This document shows positions 38,738 through 51,004 of a stretch of 60,000 nt of DNA, in pieces. Position 1 is the first letter of the stretch. The number at the start of each line of letters is the position of its first letter. The notes beneath the pieces are model-generated. The model did no database searches and had not been told where the DNA came from. It saw only the letters and a program-made list of their open reading frames with translations. Both the position numbers and the translations under genes were made by a program. The DNA lies in NCBI GenBank assembly GCA_914767715.1, contig OU612070.1:4421501-4481500 (forward strand), in the 5' to 3' direction. The stretch is from Membranipora membranacea. Taxonomy: Eukaryota > Bryozoa > Gymnolaemata > Cheilostomatida > Membraniporidae.

Positions 38738-41700
38738 TCAGGCTGGAGTTATCGGCTCCTCAGTGAGGTCTACTCTTTGTTCTGCTCCAAAACTAAATTT
38801 TGCTCGGCATTTCGTCTCATATCTCAGGACGGGCAGTTCCTTGTTTGAGCGATCAATCTTCAGCGTTCTCTTCTCTATATCATTTGTTGTTTTATCCATT
38901 ATACTAACAATATCACCACCTATAATCATTCGAGAATAATTGAGGCTGTTCAATAGTGCAAGTCTTATTTGGAAAGTTGCTATGAAAAAAAGCAAACTCA
39001 AAATGATACAATCCGCAACCGGTTGAATTATCAAAATACATGTAAATCTATGTAAATAAACGCCCAAAATTGAAAGGCCTTTGATGGCTGAATCAAAAAC
39101 ATGCTCAAAGTAAGCAATCATCATTAGACACTTTGTAGCAGGGCCTGTTACCATTAATTAAAGATATCCTGTAAAGATTTTGTGAAATATAATTCCTCAA
39201 TTTGAATGTCAGGCATAACTGTTATTCTGACTTGGTATGGTATCCTTTAGCCAGTTGTGACAAAGCTTGTCAAGACAGGCTATGTATCATCATAACTGTG
39301 GTATATGGTTTTGGTGACTTTTACTATCCCAAAGTAAAAGAGTATATTGCTTTGAGTCAAATGAGTCATAATATCAAAGTTATCTTCTCATTGATAAACA
39401 GAAGACAACTTTTAATCTAGCTCAGCAGCTGTAATCAGTCATTGAATAACATGTTTGGCTCAGTCAAGGAGTTAGTTTGCTTTCCCTTTTTCCCATCCCA
39501 CTCGTCTGTCTAGCAGGCAAATTTCCAGTTCAGTTGGAGCTCCTTTATACCAGCATTCATAACATTCATTTATAACATCATTCTTATGTATGAGATTAAA
39601 ACTGTTGAAATCCGGTAAGGGAAAAAGATAGGCTTGTATCTTAGATATCCCTGTTCATCTGTGGTTACTGAATTTATATATATTTCAAAAACCATGGTGA
39701 CTGAACCACTTGAAGAACCAACTTCATTGTGATCAGCAACAGATTGTGTTTACAAACGCAGTGATGGATGGAGTATGGAGTTAAGTTATTACCGATATGA
39801 GTTATGTGTTTACTGTTCTTTTTCTTCCTCAGGTTCACTTTGACCACCCCGTAAGCTTTAGTTAAAATTGTGTAAGCTTTATTATTGCTCACTTCATCAA
39901 CAACGAGCTGTGCTATAGTCCTGTGGCCTTTCTTCACCTAGAAAAATATCATATAAAATATTGAAATGTAAACAACGAAAATATGTCGTCTTGCACACCA
40001 AAGCAGCTAGAAACATGTAATGCAATTTGATTCTATAAAACAAAAGCGGCAGCATCAACAAGATAATTGACCTGCTACGACCTGAATATGGTTGAGTTCA
40101 TCCTCACAGGAAATTCAAGATTTGCGATTAAATGATTCATCAAGATGGCTGACCTTTCTGTCTTGACCACGAGGTGACAATGACGAGCACTTGGTTTCAT
40201 TTTATATATCATACTCAGATTTAAGAACTGGTTAGTGACATAAAGCAGCAACAAAGATGTGGAGAAAATAAACCCAACTTTCTCCTCAAAAAGAAAGGGT
40301 AAATCCGAAAATAGACAACTAATTAAGCTTGGAGACGTAAAGCTATATTTTAATGTTTTCGGAGTTGTCTTCTACTTAGAACAGATTCATTGAGGAGGCC
40401 CTATCACTGTGAGGCATGAAAACCCAGGTCAATGTGGGTGGACCTATCTTATAATAAGGTAATTTGTTATTCATAAGTCAGTTTGTGCAAAGATACAACC
40501 GGTACACAATGACGATACGACTGGGAGAGTGAGAAAATTGACGCCCAGATTTCTGAAAGATTAGCTCAGTTTTAGACTCTTATGCACTGCTATTTCAAGT
40601 ACCAAAGATGTTTCATTATACTGAGATCCTAAGATGTGAATTCCAGAGTGGGAATATATATCCATATAGATTCCTTCAATGTGGTACCTTTCAACATCGT
40701 ACACCTTTATTGTTGAATAGTGATTGTGGAGATATCTAAATTAAGGTAATGTGCATGCTGATTAAGCTCGTTGGACCTGCAGTCATTACATTCAAATCAT
40801 TGAGATTCCTGTTAAATCCCCAAAATTAATTCAAAAATGGGTGAGTTTTGGTATACAGAAGTTCCAACGACCCTTCAATTGTTTCTTGTCTAAATTCACT
40901 GATATCTAACTATATAATGTCTTTCTTTGTTAAAATGTCCTCTTTCATAGAACAGTTACAGCGTATAAGATGCACCCTATAATTGCAGGATGTAAGAAAT
41001 TGTCCTCAGGTAATTTTCTTACGACAGGGCAAGTCATAAAACTACACCTGTCACCTTCAATAAAAAATTACATCACATACAATGGTTAAAACTACTGCTT
41101 CAGCATGATATACTAATTACATGGCAGAAACATTTTTATTCCCCAACTTCAAAGTGTTTGGATCCCTAAGGGTTTATTACCTGTAATTTTGAGGGCAAAT
41201 GCTAGGCTACACGACGGCTCTCAATAAAAATGCCAGAATATTATGGTATGAGCGTACTGCTCTGTGTATTTGTAAACGATGCTAACAAGCCTTATCGTGC
41301 AGAGATTCATTTTACTGACTGGCTGAAAATATTCATCTGCCATATTGAGTGTGAATTTATGAGCATTATTAGGCTTACAAATATCAATATTATTGCTCAT
41401 ACTAATAACTCAATCCAATAACATTTTGAGTGAAGTGTTCAACACACAATTAACGGGTTTTGATGCACAACGCATTTTGTAATCTCTTTGGCGCTGGTGT
41501 ATTGGCCATTGGCAGCAAAGGGGAAGTGTCGTATTGCTTTATGTCTTCACAACAAGGATATTGTCTCAGCTGACGATTGGCAAATTTGAAATTAATCTTT
41601 TCAAACATTTATCCAGAAATACTAATGGTCCAAAACACTGAATTAGATTCTTCTCTTAGAATGGAAATAGTATCATAGCGTTATACGGTTAGGACACTAA

Positions 41701-44700
41701 ACACAGGGACCCATCTGACTGCTATCTGATTGGCTGTCCCTAGTAGCAAGAATAATTAGCCTGAGAAATTGTCTTGTTTACAAAATTGCAAACAGTAATT
41801 ATACCCCATACAGTGTCGATGATTAGGGCATTTCTAGATTGCTACTAGGGACTGGCTATTTTTGCAAGCCCTTTGTTTTGCAAAAGAAAGCTAATGATGC
41901 TATTCCAGATATGGAATTCAATGGTCCAAAAGTAATATTGTTTGTGTTGTTGACATGAAATGGCAAATTCCGATTAGTGTAACTGGGTCCAGTATCCACC
42001 CCTGGGCAGCATGTCACTGAAAGTGTAAGTAGTAGGATATTGATGTCAGCGATAACAATACATGTCTGAGATAGCCAGATGATCACACACCGTATGAAAG
42101 TTTTCGAGCTAAAAGCTTAATGTCTCTTCGAAAGACACCAATAACGGACCAAGTTTTAAAATAATTGATAGCAGGAAATTTGAAGAGAAACATTTATTTC
42201 CGGTGCATTTTTGTTGTCAACATCATACTACATACTACATACATTGGTATTCATCTCTTCTCCCTTTTTATACCCTTGAGTTCAGGGTCTTACTACTCAG
42301 ATATTTTATGTAAACTTTAAAATATACATTTAACAATAATGTCATCAAACCTTTATCTGGCTGTCAACTCCCCACATCACGTCATCGACGATCTCATCAC
42401 ACTCTGTTTTATTTACTGTAACTTCTCTCTTAAATCCAGCATTAGCCTGTAAGACTTCACATGGAGTCTGTAGTGTTATCGAAGTCTCATAACCCATCAT
42501 CACACCTGTCACACATAAAACAGAGGTGTTACATTATACTTACACCGGCATCATCATCAAAATACATTTTTTTCCATCGACTCCTGGCATATTGCTGTTT
42601 GCGTTACTCAATAAATCAGATGGACAGATTTTGATAAAACAGCTGGTAGCAGTGAGAGTGATAGGTTAGATATTTTCGGGTCACATTTGTTCCTATCTCG
42701 GGGTAGTTTAGCGATGTACCTCTCGCACAGCCTTTGATCCCTATTCTTTTATCCCTTATCTATGTCAACTAGACAATGAGTCTCACAATAATATACCGTT
42801 GATATTTTATTAGAAAAAAAAGCTGAAGGCGTTGAATATATAGTCAATCGTGAACTTTCCTATCGCAATTTGGCTTGCTGCGAGTTTCAATGTGTCACTG
42901 ACATTTTCACAGCTGTAAACTATCACGTCGGAACGCTGTGACTTGCGAACCGACAACATTTAATGCTGCTGCTGACATGAATCATATGGCATTAAATACC
43001 ACTGCTCTATGTCTGGGAAATGTGCCATTTATACGAGGCGATGGTTTGAGTTTGAGTGAAGCGTTACATAATGAAATCTCTTCGCCAGTAATTCAATTAC
43101 TGGCCAAGATTGTATCAACCCAGCCTTGAGCAGGAGTTGCAAGTTTTCAGTACAACTTTTGGTATTATTAACATATGCAGAGTGTCGCAATGCAGCTTTG
43201 GTTCAAACTAGAGATTATTTCTTTTAGATTATTTAAATTAACGAAGAAAAAAAATTAATTGTTGTTGACTTACCTATTCAACTTAAAAGACCAACCAACG
43301 ATCTTATTCTATAATACTATAGGGGTGGGGAGAGGAGAATTAATTTCCATTGCCAACGTTCCACAAGTTAAGTTTTCATAGTGGCCAAGAGTGAGTGAGG
43401 GAAAGATTTGCATGCTATCACCCTTGAATTCAGTGTGTGAGCCACATTCTATACTTATAAATAAACAATGAGTCAAAGCCGTAAGGGATGATAAATCATC
43501 TCAAAGGACGACAAAAAGTCTCTTCGCTGTTCACAATTGTTTTGCTGACCTTTTTCCACTTCCACCGTCACAGTGGAGCTGGTTGTTCTCTCTGTCTTGA
43601 AGCTATAGTTTTGGTCTTCCCCTGTTTTATTTTCAAACTGTGTCTTGAAAAGTATCTACCAAAATACGAAATAAAGGTTTTTTGAAGCAGTGACTGCAGC
43701 TAAAAAGTTCCCATACCAGCAGATTGAAGCCTTTGTGGTACTTTGGCCTTTGTTTTGCGTGATATCATACATCAAACCTCTATACTATGTATAACACATA
43801 AGCTGCAAAATCCAAGTATTAATTGAAAAATTACAACAATGCTGGTACATTATTTTCGTATATGTATATGTATATGTAGTATATATAAGTATATGATAGT
43901 TTGTAACTCCGCGTTTGGCTCACCAACATCGACACACCAACATCGACACACCAACATACACAGCTATAAAGTCACATTCCCTCACCTTGACATCTGGCTT
44001 TGGAGGCTGAGTCGGGTTGCCATGCTCAGGAGTGTCTTTAGGCTCACTGTGATTGAATATAACTTTACTCCAGTCAATCTCGAAATCTATTTGATTAAAT
44101 TTCAGATTCCTCTGTCTCCATGTTTTGTCTTGTAGGAATCTGTCCCAGGCCCAGCGACGTATTATCTTATTTAAGTCTACCATTGATGGCTGGCTGGCGG
44201 AGCTGTAAAGATATACAACCAAACATGGTAAAGATTTCTCTCCTAACAATGGTGCTTTGAAAGACATGACTATATACTCCTGCCCGCAAGTTAATACAAC
44301 TACTGCTAGACAAGGCAGTATCGGAATAGTGCAGCTCTTTTTTTGCTATGATGCAAAATCATGTGTAATAAAAAGATATTCCTTCCAGGTTGATAAACAA
44401 AGATGGAGCTTCAAGATGGAGAAAAAACAACCGATCATCAGGATACAGTCAAGATAACTAAACATTGTTTATTCAAAGATCTATTACTCTCTGCGGTCAA
44501 ACAAGGTAGTTTTGAAATAAATTGTTGGTAATCAGCAACCCAATAATCTTCCATTGTAAAATCAAGCTTTACTTGAAGTGAAAATACAGAGCCTGGGTTG
44601 TGCTTTTACATCACTATCTAGACACTGAGTGACTGAGGATAATTTGTTCATTCAGTTATTTAGTGAGTTATTCATTAACTAATTCCATGGAAAACCCTGC

Positions 44701-45292
44701 TATGAAAAAGAGCACTATATCTACCCATATCTCAAATAATTATCAGATATCCTTTTAATATGTGACTGACTGCAAGCTGTATACTCTCATGTTGTACATT
44801 CTAGTTAACCCAGAGCAGAAAAGATCAAAGGTATTCAGTTGGACCTGAAATTCCGCTGGGTGTACTTCTCAATTAATGATTGAACAGGTAGTTTATCATC
44901 TAGATTAGGCTATGTAGCATTATAACAAATGGAACAGCAACTGTTTTATTGGAAGCAGAAAACATGACTGTACAAAACATATCCTAATTTTAAAGAGTCT
45001 GAGTAGTTCTTAGTTCCTAATAACAGATATAGGAAATCCCATTGTATTCATGGGTGGATTTTCTTTGCCCAGCCAAGTCCTTTATGATCTGAGTTTGACT
45101 CGAGTGAATAATCATTCCATTCAGTGGGAAGCTTATCAAAACTTGTACACTTATCAAAAATTGAAAAAAAAAACGACTCAGTCTTCTCATTTTCAGGTGT
45201 TTTCTAGTTCATATTTTCAGTACTCACCTGACATTTCCATTTTTATCCATGTTTGGAGAGGAAGAGAAAGAAGCTAGATCTTTTGCTGACAT
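38738..45292 (-). CDS. Aerolysin/ETX-MTX2-family beta-pore protein, 6 exons, no signal peptide
   Basis: Exons in order: 45228-45292, 43986-44202, 43550-43655, 42351-42505, 39793-39937 and 38738-38919; 870 nt, 289 codons plus stop. Every junction is GT-AG and keeps phase (2, 0, 1, 0, 1). Family signs are the Ser/Thr-rich alternating strand pattern in exons 3-5 expected of the insertion-hairpin and beta-sheet region: TTSSTVTVEVE, NAGFKREVTVNKTE and WGVDSQIK. Total length is typical for the group. Known relatives occur in bacteria, cnidarians, molluscs and fish. Some are secreted pore formers and others act in endolysosomal or immune roles. The N-terminus (MSAKDLASF) has no signal peptide, so an intracellular or unconventionally secreted product is inferred. 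Introns are long (up to 2.4 kb and 3.4 kb scale) and without other genes. It converges on HPS4. Its activity cannot be judged from sequence. Confidence 0.75.
39938..42350. other. Large intron of the aerolysin-family gene
   Basis: 2.4 kb without other supported features. Short frames at 41230-41421 and 41856-42086 have no splice context or family similarity. I see no transposon ends. Confidence 0.45.
43915..43960. repeat. Short tandem repeat of caccaacatcgaca type
   Basis: Three near-identical units of 13-14 bp in intron 2 of the aerolysin-family gene, beside its exon 2 donor. Simple repeat only. Confidence 0.7.
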
Positions 45293-48200
45293 TCAGGCAG
45301 ACCTTCTGGCAAGCTATATGACCGTCTGTTTCACAGGAGAATGTTTATTAATCCAAGATTTATATCCAGAGCAAGCTTTTTTTTTCAGCACCCAAAACAA
45401 TTGTCTTTCTGTGTGCTTTTAATCTTAACGAAAGTTGACAGATTCTTCTGTACTCTTTTCTCAAATAATATTATTGTTTTGCATTCTGTTCCGAAAGATC
45501 ACTCAGTATTGCAAATTGACACAATGGCTATATTGCCTTTTGTTTACCTCACCAGGTCTACTTTTGTCAGACTCAATACTTAACTACGCCTAACCTAAAT
45601 AGTGTACTGTTTAATAACAGGACCACGCTTGCACCTTGTATATCCGTAAATAAACTATACCAGTAGAATTCCTATCTATCCCTCCTAGTACCAACGATTC
45701 CCAGGGTGCATCAGCGAATCACAGAGTAGAGAGGAGTACCCCTAGCACACTGTTATGTTTGTTGTCATGAGTGATCTACAATATTATAATATCAGGGAGT
45801 CTTTGATTGGTCAAAGTTCAGCAGAGTTATCTATCCATGGTAGACTAACGCAGGCATTATGATCCTATCATAATCCTATTATGATTCCTATTGGGTGCAA
45901 AGACATGAGCATTATTACAAATCTCTTATACTAAGCTGGTTATGATTGAGTTGGAAAACTATCATTTGCTATCTAGGGATGTTAGAAAAACATTCTTTTT
46001 TCCAGAACTGTTGTGTTTCTGATGTGAGATTCTACCAACTATCAAAAACAGAATAACGTTTAGCACTTCAGGAACAAAGTTGGACAGTTTGACCCCCCTA
46101 AATCCGATGAACAGCTTTCGTGAGATAACAAATGATACAATTTTAACTGATACTACATTATGCTAAAATTTGAGGCTGCTAGGCCAAGAAAGAGGTCCTG
46201 GGGGGAACACTCAGCAAAATCAATACTGCTCAATTTATTACCAGCTCTTGCTGACTGAAATATGATGTGTGTTTGAATAGCAGCAAGGCTATAAAATTAT
46301 AAATAATGAATTCGCCATTAACAAGCCTGCTCTAATAAACAAGGCTGTAAATCACACTAGTCTGAGTTCCTAGCGATTCTATTTGCTCACAAGGGAATGA
46401 TTGGATAGTTGGGCGGGAGGGTGGAGTGGCAAAAAAAAACTCCTATGAATTTTTCTGGTACTTTTGTATCTGATTTAGATGTCCGTTTGTAGATTTGTTG
46501 TAAATATATCAAATAAAAGTCACATGTATGACGTGGAGACTTCAACCCATTACAAAAGACAAGGTTGTAAAGAAATGAAGGCTACGATTAAAATTAAGGA
46601 TTTATTATCATCTTCCTATTGTAGTACAAGGATTAATTTGTTTGCAGGTCTCTGTGGAAATTTGCAGGTTGTCTAATCCCATATAATTATCTGCTGAGAT
46701 GATGAGCTGTTCTCACTTGCAGCGTTTTAAACTAAAGCATATTTTGAATAATCTAACAATATGCACCACACTTTGCGTGCCCCACAGGTGAAAGTATTTT
46801 ACCACACTACACAGCTTGTTGTTTGTAATGAACTATGAACAAAACAGACAAAGATATGCGAAGACAAGCAATGCTTTTAAGGCAGCAACATGAAATGGAG
46901 ATCAAGGCATTCATATCAGATCAAAATAGTAAATTGCTGCCTTGCTGCCTTGCTGCCATCAGCTTGGTACTAAGGCTAACGCTAGGTAATTTGATTTTTA
47001 TTTGATTGGGCTGAAGATGTGATCCAATTACAGTTCTATAAAGGGAAGCATTTGATGAGTTACACTGAGTCATTCCTGGCATCATTGTTTTGTTCAACAA
47101 AAATAGCGCATAGAATATACTAAGATATCAAACTCCCACAACATCCTTCGACCACCCAGTCAATCTTATAAGCAGATCTTGCCAGAAAACATAATAATCA
47201 ATTGCTGCTTTCTCAAGTCACAACTACAGAAGTACGCCAACACCTTTGTGATATGATGGAGATATTTGGGTAAAACTAGATTCTATTTATTAACATTAAA
47301 AAAATGGCATGTTGTACTGTAGACATATACACTAACCAAGACCAAGACTAAATTAATCAAGCAAGCTGTACATTTTAATGATGTACAAATAGGCTATATA
47401 GGAAGCTTAATCTTGAAAGACCATGGTAGGAGGTGATCAATTAATAGATACTGTTTATGTCAATATTCAGGCGGCATCTTTCTCCAAGAATAATCCGAAA
47501 CAGGCTTTTTGTGGTTAGTAGAAAAGGAAATTCAGTTCAATTCAGCAAATATCGCCCTATTGTCCTATATGTCCTAAATTAATAAATACTGTTAATATGA
47601 TGCCGATTCTTCGATTGATTCCGCAAACAAAATTATTGGTGGTAAGTACAAAATGATATGCAGTACAATCCGGCAAATATTGCGATATTGTCCTAAACGG
47701 TACCTTCCCAGTATCCTCACTCAGTTTTTTTCTTCTGCAGGTTGTTATGATGCGGAGGCCAAATCAGAAATTATTTCTGAGGCGAGTGAATGAATAAGAA
47801 CCTCATGATAATAATCCTGTATCAGTGACCACAAAACCATATCTGAGTCCTGCAATATTACACAGTGCAGATATTTACACACATCATTGAATCTGCTGAG
47901 GGTTCTGAAATGCGCCACTTGTATCAGACGAGCATCGTTTGGAGAGATTCAGTTCAAGTGGGACCAGCCAATAGCATAACAGAACAAGTCTGATAACTGA
48001 TATTTGAAAGTCAAATTCGGTGAGGTCTCCAACTTACGGCATATTACATTGATTAACGATTCAGCAGGATTGAGCCAGAATAAGATTAGGTTACAAAGCT
48101 GTCTTCTCAGGATGAATGAGAGGACAACAAATAAAAATTAATAATTTCAATCTTTGTAATTCCATCCTGGACTCTTGCAACTTCCCCAATGACAGTGTTG

Positions 48201-48323
48201 AAGATGAAACTATGTCAGATTCATATTTGACTAGCCAATGAAAACAATATGAACATCATGACATGACATATTATAACCAGGTGAGGCCAATTAATTGTTA
48301 ACAAATAATTAATTAATTAATTA
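45293..48323. other. Gene-free stretch upstream of the aerolysin-family gene
   Basis: Three kilobases of AT-rich DNA with no recognisable coding exon on either strand. Minor structures are a ctgccttg triplet near 46935-46955 and two diverged copies of a block containing gcaaatat(c/t)gc(c/g)(c/a)tattgtccta (near 47545 and 47670). These may be remnants of an old repeat. Confidence 0.5.
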
Positions 48324-48748
48324 AATGTGTTGGCTCTGGTTGGTGGGCGGGGGGGGGGGGGAGAAAAATAGCCGATGCCAGGTCAAATTATTCGGCTGGA
48401 TTTGATCTGTTTAATGATTAAGGATATGCTGTCATATGTCCTGATGGCGATTGGAAGAGTGCCTGCTCAGAGATTTGTGGGTTCAATTCTACTTCAGGTC
48501 AAATTTTCATCCTATGTAATATTATATTTATGGCAATGTCAAGGTCGTAGGTACTTTCCTGCGCTCTGCTGCAAGTCACATGGCCTCATGAACCGTCACG
48601 GCACAGGGAACACGATATGGGTATGAACCAGCGTCCCTTGGCGCAGCACCGGCCAACGGCACGCTCGTTGCTAGCTGCCGCTTGAAAGTCCCATATGACC
48701 AGGCATTGGCTGTTCTTCTCCCAACCAACTAATCAGAGCCAACACATT
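48324..48748. mobile_element. Short nonautonomous DNA element (MITE-like), about 425 bp
   Basis: The left end AATGTGTTGGCTCTG (48324-48338) is the exact reverse complement of the right end CAGAGCCAACACATT (48734-48748). Weaker inverted similarity continues for another 10-15 bp (TTGGT / ACCAA). A G-run of about 14 lies just inside the left end. No transposase, and no clear target duplication: the left flank is a TTAA repeat. The family is unknown. It sits 20 bp from the next foldback element. Confidence 0.55.
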
Positions 48749-48767
48749 AGCTACTCAATTGTCGCAC

Positions 48768-50127
48768 TTAAGGTAATGTCAAAGACCGATCCGAATATCA
48801 ACATATCATATACCGTAGGAAAGCTGCCGAGCTACTGAAAATTAATACCTGAACAAAAACTTGATTCGATGACGTTGTGTCATTAAAGGGAGGAAATGAG
48901 GCAGAAAACGCAGTTTTTGTCAAAGCAGATGGCGGAGTCAAATTAATTGCAAGAAATTCCAAAACAGGTGGAATGTATACTTACAGATTGAGTTCATAGT
49001 AATATTTGATTTTCTTTGATATATGACTAGTCTAAACTGACTTTTTACGTCACGCCATACAACACATTTTTTTGTGAAGCCGTGAAAATATGTGAAATTT
49101 CAATCATTAATTCAGAACAGATTATAGGCTCGAAACAAAATTAATTATGATTTTCCCTTAGAGTACACTTCAAATGTCATACATATTGACTTTCAACATA
49201 TTAGCTTGCATATTGCGAAAACAGTGGACTCTCGAATACACCTGATATTTTTCGCAAACTTTGCATAACGTCAAATGTGCTGTCCAAATGACCATTATTG
49301 TGGCCACACAAAGTTTTTTTGAAAGTTCTCACATACGAAGCCGCTTTTATTACCCATGGTGCACACAGGAAATGCCAACAGATTTTTTCACTGCATCTTC
49401 GTTTTTCTTGAATTTAACGCAAAAGAATGGCCAAAAACACCTCAAAAGTCCCAAAAAATAGCTGTTTTTTGGCATTCTTTTGCATTAAATTCAAGAAAAA
49501 CGAAGATGCAGGGAAAAAATATTTTGGCATTTCCTATGTGCACCATGGCTAATGAAAGCGGCTTCGTATGTGAGAACTTTAAAAAAAACTTTGTTTGGCC
49601 ACAATAATGGTCATTTGGACAGCACATTTGATGTTATGCAAAAAATATTAGCTGTATTCGAGAGTCTACTGTTTTCGCAATTTGCAAGCTAATTTGTTGA
49701 AAGTTAATAGGTATGGCATTTGAAGTGTACTCTAAGGGAAAATCATAAATAATTTTGTTTCGAGCCTATGATCTGTTCTGAATTAATGATTGAAATTTCA
49801 CATATTTTCATGGCTTCACAAAAAAAAATGCATTGTATGGCGTGACGTAAAAAGTCAGTTTAGACAAGTCATATATCAAAGAAAATCAAATTTTACGATA
49901 AACGCAATCTCTAAGTATGCATTCCACCTGGTTTGAAATTTCTTGCATTTAATTTGACTCCCCCATCTGCTTTGACAAAAACAGCGTTTTCTGCCTCATT
50001 TCCTCCCTAAAATGACACAACGTCATTGAATCAAGTTTTTGTTTAGGTATTCATTTTCAGTAGCTCGGCAGCTTTCCAACGGTATATGATATGTTGATAT
50101 TCGGGTCGGTCTTTGACATTACCTTAA
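48768..50127. mobile_element. Foldback element, copy 1: 1.35 kb near-complete inverted repeat flanked by TTAA
   Basis: The left arm is about 48772-49432 and the right arm about 49471-50123, with a loop of about 38 bp (49433-49470). Tips read TTAAGGTAATGTCAAAGACC and its inverse GGTCTTTGACATTACCTTAA. Arms match over about 650 bp with a few percent divergence (for example ACGTCACGCCATACAA near 49055 and its inverse near 49835). TTAA at both ends fits a piggyBac-type target duplication, but TTAA could equally be part of the palindromic ends. There is no protein-coding capacity. A second copy is at 57946-59108. Confidence 0.88.
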
Positions 50128-50490
50128 AATTTATTCACTTAATAAAACTTTGCCAGCAAATGGTTTGATTTAAAAAGTACGAGTAAATCATTTCTTTCTC
50201 GCTCAACCTAATCTTAGCCATTTCTGCACAAAGTCTGAATATGAATTGGCTCGCCCATAAGATGTCAAAATGGTGCTCTTGTTCTGATTACGACATTTTG
50301 CTGCATTCTAGAAACTAATAGTGAGTGACTTGAAAAGGAAGTGTAGAGCAGCTTCAATACTCGTATAAAAAAACCAGCCTTCGTTTCATCCACTCTTGTG
50401 TGTGGTATTGCCGGCATATTACGTACAACCTGCCCAAATTAGCTCAGGTTACGCTCTGACCCAGTAACAGTCAATTTCTTTAAAACAAAC

Positions 50491-50739
50491 CTAATTGTGA
50501 TTAAGTCGTGAACAGCTTACATGAGGATGTGACTTCTTGCCTGGTGATATTGTTAATTTTGTTAAAACTATCTGGGACGGACAGGCTGGCTTTGTCCTGG
50601 AATGAATGAATGGCTTTTCGATACCAGATGAGATGTTCTTTCCAGCTTCTCCTGGCTCAAGCCCTGTAAGGTTGGAGCCTTGTTGGTAGGTAGGGTGTTC
50701 CCTCATCCGACAAAGTTTGTCAAAGACAGGCATATTCAC
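50491..50739 (-). CDS. Possible first exon of an unidentified gene, divergent from AP3S
   Basis: It opens MNMPVFDKLCRMREHPTYQQ and is coding-like through GLEPGEAGKNISSGIEKPF and SRTKPACPSQIV to KSHPH. A good donor (GTAAGC) follows there, near 50520. It lies about 270 bp from the AP3S start, pointing away. No following exons were found. The downstream side is occupied by the foldback element and MITE, so a chance frame is also possible. Confidence 0.28.
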   Translation of the reverse strand: MNMPVFDKLCRMREHPTYQQGSNLTGLEPGEAGKNISSGIEKPFIHSRTKPACPSQIVLTKLTISPGKKSHPHVSCSRLNHN

Positions 50740-51004
50740 TCTATATATTATTTGTAAACATATTGTAGTTATCTACACTCCATTTGTGAGTAGACAATTC
50801 TTTATACAAAGATAGATCCAAATTATTTCTCTTGATAATGTCAAGGTCATTTCACAGCTTCCGGTATCTTTCATTTCCGGCCAAAAATAATTGTTTTTTT
50901 AATGAACACAGCTAGTTGATGATTGATTGAGTATTGATGCTTCATCTTTCTGCAATCTAGTTTGCCACTCCACTAGCATAACCTGTAGCCTAGCACATAC
51001 AGTC

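Noticed and set aside
49261-49627. Open frames on both strands in the centre of foldback copy 1
   Set aside because: They are mirror images produced by the inverted repeat and have no known domain.
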